From assembly GCA_022509185.1 (NCBI GenBank), contig JAFLTS010000002.1, positions 124,001-188,000 on the forward strand: a DNA stretch of 64,000 bases. The letters are read 5' to 3'. Shown one piece after another: positions 34,892-42,915 of this stretch. Position 1 is the first letter of the stretch; each line of letters opens with the position of its first letter. Position numbers and translations under genes: made by a program. Source of the DNA: Muribaculaceae bacterium (GTDB lineage: Bacteria > Bacteroidota > Bacteroidia > Bacteroidales > Muribaculaceae). The notes beneath the pieces were generated by a model that saw only the letters and a list, made by a program, of their open reading frames with translations, did no database searches and was not told the origin of the DNA.

Positions 34892-34920
34892 AAGAGGCAT
34901 ATCCCTAAGATGTGCCTCTT
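34892..34920 (+). terminator. Terminator after secG
   Basis: AAGAGGCA, a 13-base loop, TGCCTCTT, then T. The stem has 8 bp. It separates secG from the next unit, which starts with its own promoter 30 bases downstream. Confidence 0.7.
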
Positions 34921-34950
34921 TAAGTGCTTTACAACCCTGAGGATAAGGAG

Positions 34951-34981
34951 TTGTTTATTAGCATGAATTTCTCTAATTTTG
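34951..34981 (+). promoter_or_regulatory. Consensus promoter of the 5-alpha-reductase unit
   Basis: TTG at 34951-34953, exactly 20 bases of spacer, then TAATTTTG at 34974-34981. The GTG start codon of the next gene is only 5 bases further on, so the message would be leaderless or nearly so if both calls are right. An in-frame stop at 34980 excludes an earlier start. Confidence 0.7.
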
Positions 34982-34985
34982 AATT

Positions 34986-35765
34986 GTGGAAAAATTATTC
35001 ATACCCACCGGTTATTATATAGTTACGGCCACCATGGCTGTGTTAGCCGTAATTGTTTTCATAGCACTGCATAGAATAAACGCCGGCTATGGAATGATGG
35101 GCTCCCGAAAATGGGGTCCGGCAATCAATAATCGAATCGGTTGGATCATTATGGAGCTGCCGGCATTCGCATGTATGGCTGTGATCTGGGCTCTGAGTCC
35201 GCGTGGCGGTAATCCTGCTCCTTGTGTCATGGGGGCTCTCTTCGAGCTTCATTATTTCCAACGCACCTTCATTTTCCCCTTCCTTATTCGAGGAAAAAAT
35301 AAAATGCCATGGGCCATTATTTGCATGGGGATGGTATTTAATGCCATAAACGCTTATATGATAGGAGGATGGCTTTTTTATTTATCTCCTTCATCTTTAT
35401 ATACGGATTCATGGCTCCTTTCTCCGTTATTCTTCCTGGGCACTTTCATTTTCTTTATCGGCATGGCTATCAATCTCCATTCAGACCATGTGATAAGAAA
35501 TCTGAGGACCCCCGGAGATTCAAAACATTACATCCCTAATAAGGGGTTGTATAAATACGTGGCCTCAGCAAATTATTTCGGTGAAACTGTGGAATGGGTA
35601 GGCTATGCTATCCTGACATGGAGTGTGGCCGGGGCAGTGTTCGCTCTTTGGACCTTTGCCAACCTTGCTCCCAGAGCCAGGGCCATTCATTCCAGATATT
35701 GCAATGAATTCGGGGATCAATACTCATCATTGGGTCGTCGTTTCATAATTCCTTTTCTCTATTGA
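34986..35765 (+). CDS. Steroid 5-alpha-reductase (3-oxo-5-alpha-steroid 4-dehydrogenase) family protein
   Basis: A 259-residue membrane enzyme of the SRD5A family, which saturates the C4-C5 double bond of 3-oxo-4-ene steroids to the 5-alpha (allo) form using NADPH. About six hydrophobic segments are seen. Family marks are RIGWIIMELPAF (mammalian form GRxAWFLQELPSF), LFELHYFQRTFIFPFLIRG (HYxxRxxxxPxxxR), and near the C-terminus GLYKYVASANYFGETVEWVGYAI (the N-Y-x-GE-x-x-E-W cofactor block) and YSSLGRRFIIPFLY. The GTG start is forced by an upstream stop. It overlaps the TTG/stop region of the next gene by 4 bases and leads a unit with an OYE reductase and an SDR, the set used for bile acid A-ring reduction in gut Bacteroidetes. 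Confidence 0.9.
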   Translation: MEKLFIPTGYYIVTATMAVLAVIVFIALHRINAGYGMMGSRKWGPAINNRIGWIIMELPAFACMAVIWALSPRGGNPAPCVMGALFELHYFQRTFIFPFLIRGKNKMPWAIICMGMVFNAINAYMIGGWLFYLSPSSLYTDSWLLSPLFFLGTFIFFIGMAINLHSDHVIRNLRTPGDSKHYIPNKGLYKYVASANYFGETVEWVGYAILTWSVAGAVFALWTFANLAPRARAIHSRYCNEFGDQYSSLGRRFIIPFLY

Positions 35766-35773
35766 AAGAATCC

Positions 35774-37009
35774 ATGCCACAAGATAAAAAACTCTTCACT
35801 CCGGCCTCAATCGGGCCAGTCACCTTAAGAAACCGCACCATCAGGAGCGCAGCTTTTGAAGGAATGGGCAAAAACAACAACCCCACACAGGCCCTTAAGG
35901 ATTACCACGTATCGGTGGCTAAAGGTGGAGTTGGTATGACCACAGTGGCCTATGCCGGAATCTGTCGGTCTGCTCTATCATTTGATTCCCAACTTTGGTT
36001 ACGTCCCGAGATAGTGTCTCCCTTGAGAGAGATAACAGATGAGGTGCACGCTAACGGAGCAAAGGCTTCAATACAGATAGGTCATTGCGGAAATATGACC
36101 CATATGGCTACGGCCGGATGTATTCCTGTAGGTGCTTCTTCAGGTCTGAATTTATATTCCCCCACGATAGTGAGAGGCCTTCGTAAAGAAGAAATCAAAG
36201 ACCTTGCAAAAAAATTCGGAGAGGCAGTTGGTATTGCTCGTGATGCCGGCTTTGATTGCGTCGAAGTGCATGCAGGCCATGGATATCTTATTTCTCAATT
36301 CCTGTCTCCTTACACTAACCATCGGCACGATGAATACGGAGGAAACTTGCAAAACCGCATGAAATTCATGCAGGAATGTATGGAGCAGGTGATGAAAGCG
36401 GCCGGTTCCGACATGGGGGTTTTGGTTAAGGTAAATATGAACGATGGCTTTAAGTCAGGTCTGCAGGAAGAAGATTGCATTAAAGTGGCACTGGAACTTG
36501 AAAAATCGGGAGCTCACGCCTTGGTGCTTTCAGGAGGTTTTGTAAGCAAAGCCCCCATGTATGTAATGAGAGGTAAAATGCCTATTTATACCATGACTCA
36601 CTATATGGATCAGCTTTGGCTTAAATATGCCGTAAGAATGTTTGGAGACTTAATGGTGCCAAAACATGAATTCAAACCTCTCTATTTCCTACAGCAGGCA
36701 AGATTGTTTAGGGAAGCTCTCAAGATGCCCTTGGTGTATGTGGGAGGAGTGACAAGCCGTAAAGATGCCGACCGCATAATTGATGAAGAAGGTTTTGAAT
36801 TCCTCCAGATGGGAAGGGCTTTGCTCAATGATCCGGGGTTCGTGAATAAAATGAAAGCTGATGATTGCTATAAGTCCGGGTGTGATCATGTGAACTATTG
36901 TATTGCGAGAATGTATTCACGTGATATGGCATGCTATCAGCATACTCCTGATCTACCAAAAGGAATTAACAAGGAGATAAACCAAATCCTGCAAAGGAAT
37001 GGCAAATAA
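35774..37009 (+). CDS. Old Yellow Enzyme-family NADH:flavin oxidoreductase (BaiCD/BaiH/5-beta-reductase-like)
   Basis: A 411-residue FMN-dependent ene-reductase TIM barrel. It has LFTPASIGPVTLRNRT at the start, QIGHCGNMTH, the active-site HAGHGYLISQFLSPYTNHRHDEYGG with the paired His, and the FMN phosphate region VGGVTSRKDADRI and FLQMGRALLNDP. A Cys-containing tail (SGCDHVNYCIARMY) follows, but the C-terminal FAD/NAD domain of full-length BaiCD/BaiH (about 640-670 residues) is missing. I prefer the ATG at 35774; a TTG at 35762 would overlap the previous stop. Next to a 5-alpha-reductase and an SDR it most likely acts on 3-oxo-4-ene (or 1-ene) bile acids or steroids; reaction direction and stereochemistry are not readable. 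Confidence 0.88.
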   Translation: MPQDKKLFTPASIGPVTLRNRTIRSAAFEGMGKNNNPTQALKDYHVSVAKGGVGMTTVAYAGICRSALSFDSQLWLRPEIVSPLREITDEVHANGAKASIQIGHCGNMTHMATAGCIPVGASSGLNLYSPTIVRGLRKEEIKDLAKKFGEAVGIARDAGFDCVEVHAGHGYLISQFLSPYTNHRHDEYGGNLQNRMKFMQECMEQVMKAAGSDMGVLVKVNMNDGFKSGLQEEDCIKVALELEKSGAHALVLSGGFVSKAPMYVMRGKMPIYTMTHYMDQLWLKYAVRMFGDLMVPKHEFKPLYFLQQARLFREALKMPLVYVGGVTSRKDADRIIDEEGFEFLQMGRALLNDPGFVNKMKADDCYKSGCDHVNYCIARMYSRDMACYQHTPDLPKGINKEINQILQRNGK

Positions 37010-37820
37010 TAAGTCTTTAAAGAATCACCTGGCTTTAGTAACCGGAGCCGCCGGAGGAATAGGCCTTGAATTCTCGAAAGTGCTTGCAGCAAGGGGAGCA
37101 GACCTTATTATTCTTGATCTTAACTTACAACGCCTTCAAAAAGCAAGAGATGAGATTCTTTTAAATTGCAAGCAGGAAGCCGATCCATCAATATTTCTTC
37201 TACAAGCCGATCTTACAGATCCTGATTTCCTCGGTAAGATTGATGATTATTGCACGCAGAACTCTCTTAATCCTGATATTCTTATCAATAACGCGGGAAT
37301 ATTTTCCTTTAATCCGATAGACACAACTGATTCTAAATTGATAGAGACTTTTATAGATCTCCATGTCAGAGCCGTTACTCTACTTTCCCGCTGGTTTACA
37401 ACCAGGAGAAAAGGAGAAGGAAACGGATGGATGCTTAATATGAGCTCAATGTCTTGCTGGATGCCTATGCCCGGGTTGGCCATGTATGCTTCCACCAAAT
37501 CCTATATCAGAGTTTTCACTCGTTCCCTTCATTATGAAATGAAAGACTATGGAGTAGGCGTTACAGTAGCTTGTCCCGGTGGAATTGCTACCGATCTTTT
37601 CGGTCTTCCTCAAAAATGGAAAAGATTTGCCGTGGCTATTGGCGTGCTTCAGACACCTGAAGCTTTTGCTTCCAAAGCTATTGGGAAAATGATGAAAAAA
37701 AGAAAACAATACATCAACGGTTGGCTTAACCGTGTTTCAATCTTCTTTGTGGGAATTCTTCCTACAAAAATAAGAATGATGGTTAAACATCAGATGCTCG
37801 ATAAGGGTATCGCACGTTAG
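36999..37820 (+). CDS. Short-chain dehydrogenase (probable hydroxysteroid dehydrogenase)
   Basis: A 273-residue SDR that uses NAD(P). The nucleotide loop is TGAAGGIGLE, followed by LILDLN (an Asp after strand 2, which favours NAD over NADP), NNAGIF, the Ser of MLNMSSMS and the catalytic YASTK about residue 160; the C-terminal third with PGGIATDLFG and hydrophobic helices resembles the 17-beta-HSD12/ketoacyl-reductase branch. It overlaps the OYE gene by 11 bases. In context it probably interconverts the 3-hydroxyl and 3-oxo group of a sterol or bile acid (3-alpha or 3-beta HSDH). The assignment of position and stereochemistry is inference. Confidence 0.85.
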   Translation: MANNKSLKNHLALVTGAAGGIGLEFSKVLAARGADLIILDLNLQRLQKARDEILLNCKQEADPSIFLLQADLTDPDFLGKIDDYCTQNSLNPDILINNAGIFSFNPIDTTDSKLIETFIDLHVRAVTLLSRWFTTRRKGEGNGWMLNMSSMSCWMPMPGLAMYASTKSYIRVFTRSLHYEMKDYGVGVTVACPGGIATDLFGLPQKWKRFAVAIGVLQTPEAFASKAIGKMMKKRKQYINGWLNRVSIFFVGILPTKIRMMVKHQMLDKGIAR

Positions 37821-37824
37821 AATT

Positions 37825-40800
37825 ATGCCGGCGCCCTTTCTCCGCAGATACCGGCTTCCCTTGGAGATTTCTTCCTGGATTACCTTTGCAGCAGCCCTAA
37901 CCTTATATTGGATCACTCTTGATCCTTCCGTTTCTTACTGGGATTGCCCGGAATATGTCACTGTGGCTTCCCGTATGGAGGTAGGACATCCTCCCGGTAA
38001 TCCTATATGGATGCTGGCAATGAGAGTAGCCACTTCTCCTTTCCCTTCACAACATCACGCTTATATAATAAATCTATGTAGCGCTTTTCTGATGGCCTTC
38101 TCCGCCTTCTTTCTTTGCAGACTGATTTTTGTGCCTTTCAGATATCTGTTTTCAAGAAGACAAGAGAAGTTTTCCATCTCTCCCGGATATCTCGATCTTA
38201 TTATTTCACTTGTTTCAGCAGGTGGAGCTTTATGTTTTGCCTTCTGCGACTCTGCCTGGTTTTCCGCAGTTGAAGCAGAAGTCTACGCTATGTCGGCTTT
38301 CCTGTCATCCCTTTCATTGTGGATAATGATAAGATGGGCTTTGGAGGAAAATCCCGGACGTCAGAATCATTTGCTCATACTTTTGGCTTATATCACCGGT
38401 CTTTCCTTAGGAGTGCACCAACTTAACCTATTGCTGATTCCTGTTTTTGCAGTTATATGGATTTATAAAAGGTTTCCTGAAAAAATAAGTCCCGCCCTGG
38501 TTATAGGAAGTTTGATTTGTTCTTTCATACTTATAGGAATTTTACTTTTCGGATTGATGCCTGGATCTCTTTTTTGGGCTCAGACTTTTGAAATTTTCTT
38601 CGTAAATAATCTTCAGTTTCCCTATGATGGAGGGGTATTGATTTATGCCGGAGCCTTGTTATTCTCCGGACTGTTTTCAATTTTTTTAATAAATTACCGA
38701 ATCCGGATTCTTCCCTATCTTTTTATTTTTATATTTATTTGGCTTTCAGGAATTGTTGTCTTTGATAACAATATTTGGTTCGGAGCCGTCATTTCTTTGT
38801 TGATCACAATTTTTCTTCATTTCAGATCATATTATTACCGAAAAAATTGCCGGGAAGCCATCTGGATGCTTCTATTTATTCTCCTGGGATTTTCATCATT
38901 CGGAGTAATATTAATCCGGGCAAAGGCCGCACCTTCTATGAATCAGGGTGCTCCCGACAATATTTTCTCATTAGCCTCATATATATCAAGAGAACAGTAC
39001 CCTTCCACTCCCCTGCTGTTCGGTGCAACGCCTTACAGTCATCCCCTTTTTGAAGAAGATTTTATAAATCACAAACCTGTTTATCACAAATATTTGCTTG
39101 AGAAAGGTAAGCCGGTATATATCCCGTATTCTGATCAACCTTCCCTTAACTACCGGAGCCGGATGTTTACTTCAAAGGATTCTTTGAAAAATAATGAGGT
39201 AATGTCACGTAAGCATGGTTATCTGCTGGCCGATTATGAGTTCTCTCAGAAACTAACTCCTGAACTTGACATGTGGTTCCCCCGCATCACCTCCCGAAAG
39301 CTACCGGACCGTGAGGCTTATGCAGATTGGGCCGGTATGACGGAAGAAACAATGGATAGGGTCAGTGTTTCTGAAACGATAGACTCTACGGGAAGATTTA
39401 AAACAAGAATATCCCCTATAGGCGGACGTCCGGTAGTTTATTCTTACCGTCCCACCTATATGCAGAATCTAAGATACTTCATAGAATACCAGACTTTCTA
39501 TATGTATTTAAGATACCTGTGCTGGAATTTCATTGGCCGTCAAAACGACTTTGCTTCAACCGGAGAAATAGAACATGGGAATTTTATTTCAGGTATACCG
39601 GCAATCGATAAATTTATGGTAGGGGATACTTCTTCATATCCACTTGAAATTTATAAAGATAATAAAGGCCGGAACATTTATTTTGGTATTCCTTTTATTC
39701 TCGCCGTAGTGGGAATAGCATTTTTATTTGGCAATTCCCGCCTGAGCAGAAGATATCTTACGGTTATAACGGTTTTCTTTATCATGACAGGAATCGCCAT
39801 TGTGGTTTATCTTAATCAGACCCCGGGAGAACCCAGAGAAAGGGATTATACTTTCTTAGGATCTTATATGGCCTTCGCCATATGGATAGCAGCGGGCTCG
39901 CTATTCATATCCCTGAGGGTGTTCAGGATATTATCCCGGCGTTTGAGTCTTTTACTCGCCTTTATAATTTCCATAGGTCCTCCGGCTCTTATGGCTGTTG
40001 AAAATTTTGATGATCATGACAGAAGAGGTCGATATCAACCGGAATTTTTTGCTTCCTCCTTAATTGATCTTGAAATCCCTTCCATAATCTTCACCCAGGG
40101 GGATAATCTAACATTCCCTAATTGGTATGCTTCCGAAGTAATGGATCCCGGTTCGGCTCATACGCCTGCAGATGTTACCTATCTGTCGCTGCCTTCTTAT
40201 ATAATTAATCTTAAAAAACAAGGGAATAAGGGAATAGAAACTATTGCACCTTCCAATAAATTAGCCTATGGAGCTTTTATACTGACCCGGATACCTCCCG
40301 ACAGTGTCTCCTTTGTTATGCCTTTGGAGAAGGCTTTGTCTTTATTATATGAAAGCAATCCGGCTGAACCGGTATGGCCTACATCTCTTGTCAAGATTCC
40401 TGTGGCACCCGGTGATTCAACTGTTATCAATCTTCATAAATTCACCTCTGGAGGATCCTGGCTTCCTTTCAGGCAGTTAATGATGCTTGATTTTTTGGCT
40501 TCCCAATTAAATTCCCCCTCGCCTAAAGCTCTTTATTTTCCGTCGGCTATCGATCATAGATTTTATCATCCTCTTGATCCTTTCTTAAGACCGGCCCTTT
40601 TTGGGAAAATTTATGCCCCCTGGCTTTCTGAACCGCAAACCGACTCTTTAATGGCCGTTTCTTTACTCCGGGAATTAAATAAACTGAATCCTACGCTTCC
40701 TGACACCAGATATCTTGATCCTCTTATTACTGACAGGTCAGGAAGATACAGGGGTGAACTTGTCATGGCTGCCCAACAAAGGTTAAATTCCGGCGATACT

Positions 40801-41088
40801 CTTCTACCTTCATTACTAATAGAAAAAATAGAAAATCATTTGCCTTATACTCAAATACTTCCTCGTGATTTCACAGTGGAAGACTCCACTTTATACGAAG
40901 GAAGAGAATTTGTAAATCTGCTTAATACACTGGCAGATTCCACCCATAACATCAAGTATAAACATAAAGCAAATGCTATTGATTCTCTGATGAAAGAACG
41001 AAAAAAGGAATGGTTGAGATTCTATAATTCTCTGACTCCGGCACAACGTCATACTCTCTCAAACAGATCCAAAAGACTTCTGCGCTAA
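37825..41088 (+). CDS. DUF2723 large membrane protein (TMEM260-like)
   Basis: A 1087-residue polytopic protein. The N-terminal half has about ten membrane helices and starts with the DUF2723 signature TLYWITLDPSVSYWDCPEYVTVASRMEVGHPPGNPIW, with the acidic residues typical of GT-C glycosyltransferases; the human relative TMEM260 is a protein O-mannosyltransferase. NQTPGEPRERDYTF lies in the second membrane block (about residues 665-680). The C-terminal 350 residues are soluble. In Bacteroidota these proteins are plausible protein or lipid glycosyltransferases. It starts 4 bases after the SDR stop, so it shares the transcript of the steroid cluster, although no functional link is evident. Confidence 0.88.
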   Translation: MPAPFLRRYRLPLEISSWITFAAALTLYWITLDPSVSYWDCPEYVTVASRMEVGHPPGNPIWMLAMRVATSPFPSQHHAYIINLCSAFLMAFSAFFLCRLIFVPFRYLFSRRQEKFSISPGYLDLIISLVSAGGALCFAFCDSAWFSAVEAEVYAMSAFLSSLSLWIMIRWALEENPGRQNHLLILLAYITGLSLGVHQLNLLLIPVFAVIWIYKRFPEKISPALVIGSLICSFILIGILLFGLMPGSLFWAQTFEIFFVNNLQFPYDGGVLIYAGALLFSGLFSIFLINYRIRILPYLFIFIFIWLSGIVVFDNNIWFGAVISLLITIFLHFRSYYYRKNCREAIWMLLFILLGFSSFGVILIRAKAAPSMNQGAPDNIFSLASYISREQYPSTPLLFGATPYSHPLFEEDFINHKPVYHKYLLEKGKPVYIPYSDQPSLNYRSRMFTSKDSLKNNEVMSRKHGYLLADYEFSQKLTPELDMWFPRITSRKLPDREAYADWAGMTEETMDRVSVSETIDSTGRFKTRISPIGGRPVVYSYRPTYMQNLRYFIEYQTFYMYLRYLCWNFIGRQNDFASTGEIEHGNFISGIPAIDKFMVGDTSSYPLEIYKDNKGRNIYFGIPFILAVVGIAFLFGNSRLSRRYLTVITVFFIMTGIAIVVYLNQTPGEPRERDYTFLGSYMAFAIWIAAGSLFISLRVFRILSRRLSLLLAFIISIGPPALMAVENFDDHDRRGRYQPEFFASSLIDLEIPSIIFTQGDNLTFPNWYASEVMDPGSAHTPADVTYLSLPSYIINLKKQGNKGIETIAPSNKLAYGAFILTRIPPDSVSFVMPLEKALSLLYESNPAEPVWPTSLVKIPVAPGDSTVINLHKFTSGGSWLPFRQLMMLDFLASQLNSPSPKALYFPSAIDHRFYHPLDPFLRPALFGKIYAPWLSEPQTDSLMAVSLLRELNKLNPTLPDTRYLDPLITDRSGRYRGELVMAAQQRLNSGDTLLPSLLIEKIENHLPYTQILPRDFTVEDSTLYEGREFVNLLNTLADSTHNIKYKHKANAIDSLMKERKKEWLRFYNSLTPAQRHTLSNRSKRLLR

Positions 41089-41168
41089 TAAATTTCTTAA
41101 TATAAATGAGATAAACCTTCAACTGATATTTTTTCTTTAAATTTACAGCCGGAAAAAATAAAATAGAA

Positions 41169-41705
41169 ATGCGCCTATTCATCACCGGATATATGGCTTC
41201 GGGAAAAACTACCTTCGGGAAAGCCCTGGCCAATAAATTAGAGATTCCCTTTATCGATCTTGACTCTTTCGTAGAAGAATTAACGGGCAAATCCATCCCG
41301 GAAATTTTTGCTGAATCGGGAGAACAAACATTCCGTGAAATAGAGCGAGATGCCTTGCGAAAAGTAGTGGAAGAAAACGAGGATATTGTCTTGGCCTGCG
41401 GAGGTGGCACTCCCTGTCATTTCGACAATATGGAATTCTTAAACAACCGGGGTATTACAATTTTCATCGAAACTTCCACACCGGTGTTAATTTCCAGATT
41501 GCAGAAAGAGAGTACAAATCGACCTTTGATGGCTGGTAAATCTGATGAAGAAATCAGGAAGAAAGTCCTGACACAGCTTTGCGAAAGGCTTCCCCATTAT
41601 ATGGAGGCAAAATTGAAATGGCACGGCGATGATCTGGAAAACGAAAAAGAAATTGAAGAAAATGTTTCTTCTTTTGTTTCCTCGTATCCATCCTTGTTCC
41701 GATAA
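41169..41705 (+). CDS. aroK: Shikimate kinase
   Basis: A 178-residue P-loop kinase of the aromatic amino acid pathway. Walker A is GYMASGKTTFGK, shikimate-binding residues are in IDLDSFVEE and the GEQTFREIERDAL block, and ACGGGTPC is the glycine-rich motif that contacts shikimate. Length matches AroK. It stands in its own small unit after an 80-base gap. aroA is also in this window, 12.5 kb away, but they are not in one operon. Confidence 0.95.
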   Translation: MRLFITGYMASGKTTFGKALANKLEIPFIDLDSFVEELTGKSIPEIFAESGEQTFREIERDALRKVVEENEDIVLACGGGTPCHFDNMEFLNNRGITIFIETSTPVLISRLQKESTNRPLMAGKSDEEIRKKVLTQLCERLPHYMEAKLKWHGDDLENEKEIEENVSSFVSSYPSLFR

Positions 41706-41717
41706 TCATCCCTGTTC

Positions 41718-41748
41718 TTGCAATTTAAGTGTCTTTTCCTTACCTTTG
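41718..41748 (+). promoter_or_regulatory. Consensus promoter for the AlaDH/PNT-like gene
   Basis: TTG at 41718-41720, 20 bases, TACCTTTG at 41741-41748. This is a full match to the Bacteroidota consensus, about 60 bases before the ATG at 41809. Confidence 0.75.
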
Positions 41749-41808
41749 CTATATACAAGGAGACAGAAGCATTGAGACGCATCTTCTTTTCCCTCCCTTT
41801 CTGAAACC

Positions 41809-42915
41809 ATGAGCCAGAATACTTCAACCGATTTCGATCTGAAAACAAAACTTCAACCCGTGGAAGTTGAAACCATGGATGCTTCTTTCACCCTGGGTCT
41901 GGTGGCAAACTATGCCGATACAGATGAAACGCGTTTTCTCCTCACACCCGAGGGTTCCGGATTGTTGACTTCTTCCGGCATAAAAGTATTAATGGAAAAA
42001 GGTGCGGCCACAGATATCAGCTTCCCGGATGCAAGCTACCGCGAATTTGGTGTAAATATAGTTACCCGTTCGGAGGCTCTCAAAGCTGATGTGGTTCTGT
42101 CTTATCGCCCTCTGCACGCCAGTGATATCCACAAAATGAAAAAAGGTGCAACTCTTTTCACCATGATGGGCTCCGGGATTTTCGATGTGAATGTCATCAA
42201 GGCTTTGTTGGATAAAGAGATCGCATGTGGAATTTTTGACAATATGCTCAGCCATAATGATGAACCGGTGTTTGCAAATATCATCGATGAAATCGACGGA
42301 CGCGGATCCATCATCTATGCACAGGAATTTCTGTCGTATGTAGGAGGTGGCAAAGGTGTATTATTAGCCGGTGTAGCCGGAATCAATCCTTGCGAAGTAT
42401 TGATAATTGGTGATGGCAACGTGGTTTATTCTGCAGCAAAGGCGGCTATGGCTGCCGGTGCTTTCGTGACTTTAATGAATAACGATATCTCAGCCCTTCA
42501 GACTGCAAAACAGGTTTGTGGAGACAACTTGAATACTATTGCCATTCATCCCCGCGTTCTGTTCAACCGTGTAAAAAGTGCCGACGTAATCCTTATCGGA
42601 GAATGTACCCGGCCGTTTGATTTCCCGAAGAACCTTTCCCCTGCCTTAAAGGATTCAGTATATCTTCTCAATTTCAGAGAAACTCATCCTTCAATTTCTG
42701 TGCCTCGCACAGTAGCTATGGCATTATCCAATGTTATTGTTAATTTCTTTGATGATGTGATCCTGAAAGGCGGAATGCACCATATGCTTGCGGCAACCCC
42801 CGGTGTGCAGGCAGGAATGGTGACCTATAATGGTAAACTTGTGGATAAACTGATAGGTTCTTTCCTCAATCTTCCGAGCGTAGATATTAAAGTGATGCTC
42901 GCAGCTTCCAATTGA
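41809..42915 (+). CDS. Alanine dehydrogenase/PNT-family protein with altered active-site and NAD motifs
   Basis: A 368-residue protein with the two-domain AlaDH / transhydrogenase-alpha fold. The first domain (about residues 25-150) shows LGLVANYADTDETRFLLTPEG and ADVVLSYRPLHASDIHKMKKGATLFTMMGSG; the second has the Rossmann-like VLIIGDGNVVYSAAKAAMAAGA and the GGMHHMLAATPGVQAGMVTYNGKLVD tail typical of AlaDH. The catalytic Lys (KVKEP in AlaDH) reads SYRPL here, the catalytic His (LHLA) reads MMGSG, and the third Gly of GxGxxG is replaced (GDGNVV). It may have another function or bind a different ligand. It is coupled to the glycosyltransferase gene by a 4-base overlap. Confidence 0.8.
   Translation: MSQNTSTDFDLKTKLQPVEVETMDASFTLGLVANYADTDETRFLLTPEGSGLLTSSGIKVLMEKGAATDISFPDASYREFGVNIVTRSEALKADVVLSYRPLHASDIHKMKKGATLFTMMGSGIFDVNVIKALLDKEIACGIFDNMLSHNDEPVFANIIDEIDGRGSIIYAQEFLSYVGGGKGVLLAGVAGINPCEVLIIGDGNVVYSAAKAAMAAGAFVTLMNNDISALQTAKQVCGDNLNTIAIHPRVLFNRVKSADVILIGECTRPFDFPKNLSPALKDSVYLLNFRETHPSISVPRTVAMALSNVIVNFFDDVILKGGMHHMLAATPGVQAGMVTYNGKLVDKLIGSFLNLPSVDIKVMLAASN

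Noticed and set aside
37825-41088. DUF2723 protein as part of the steroid pathway
   Set aside because: It shares the transcript, but its fold points to a GT-C glycosyltransferase; no evidence links it to steroid chemistry.
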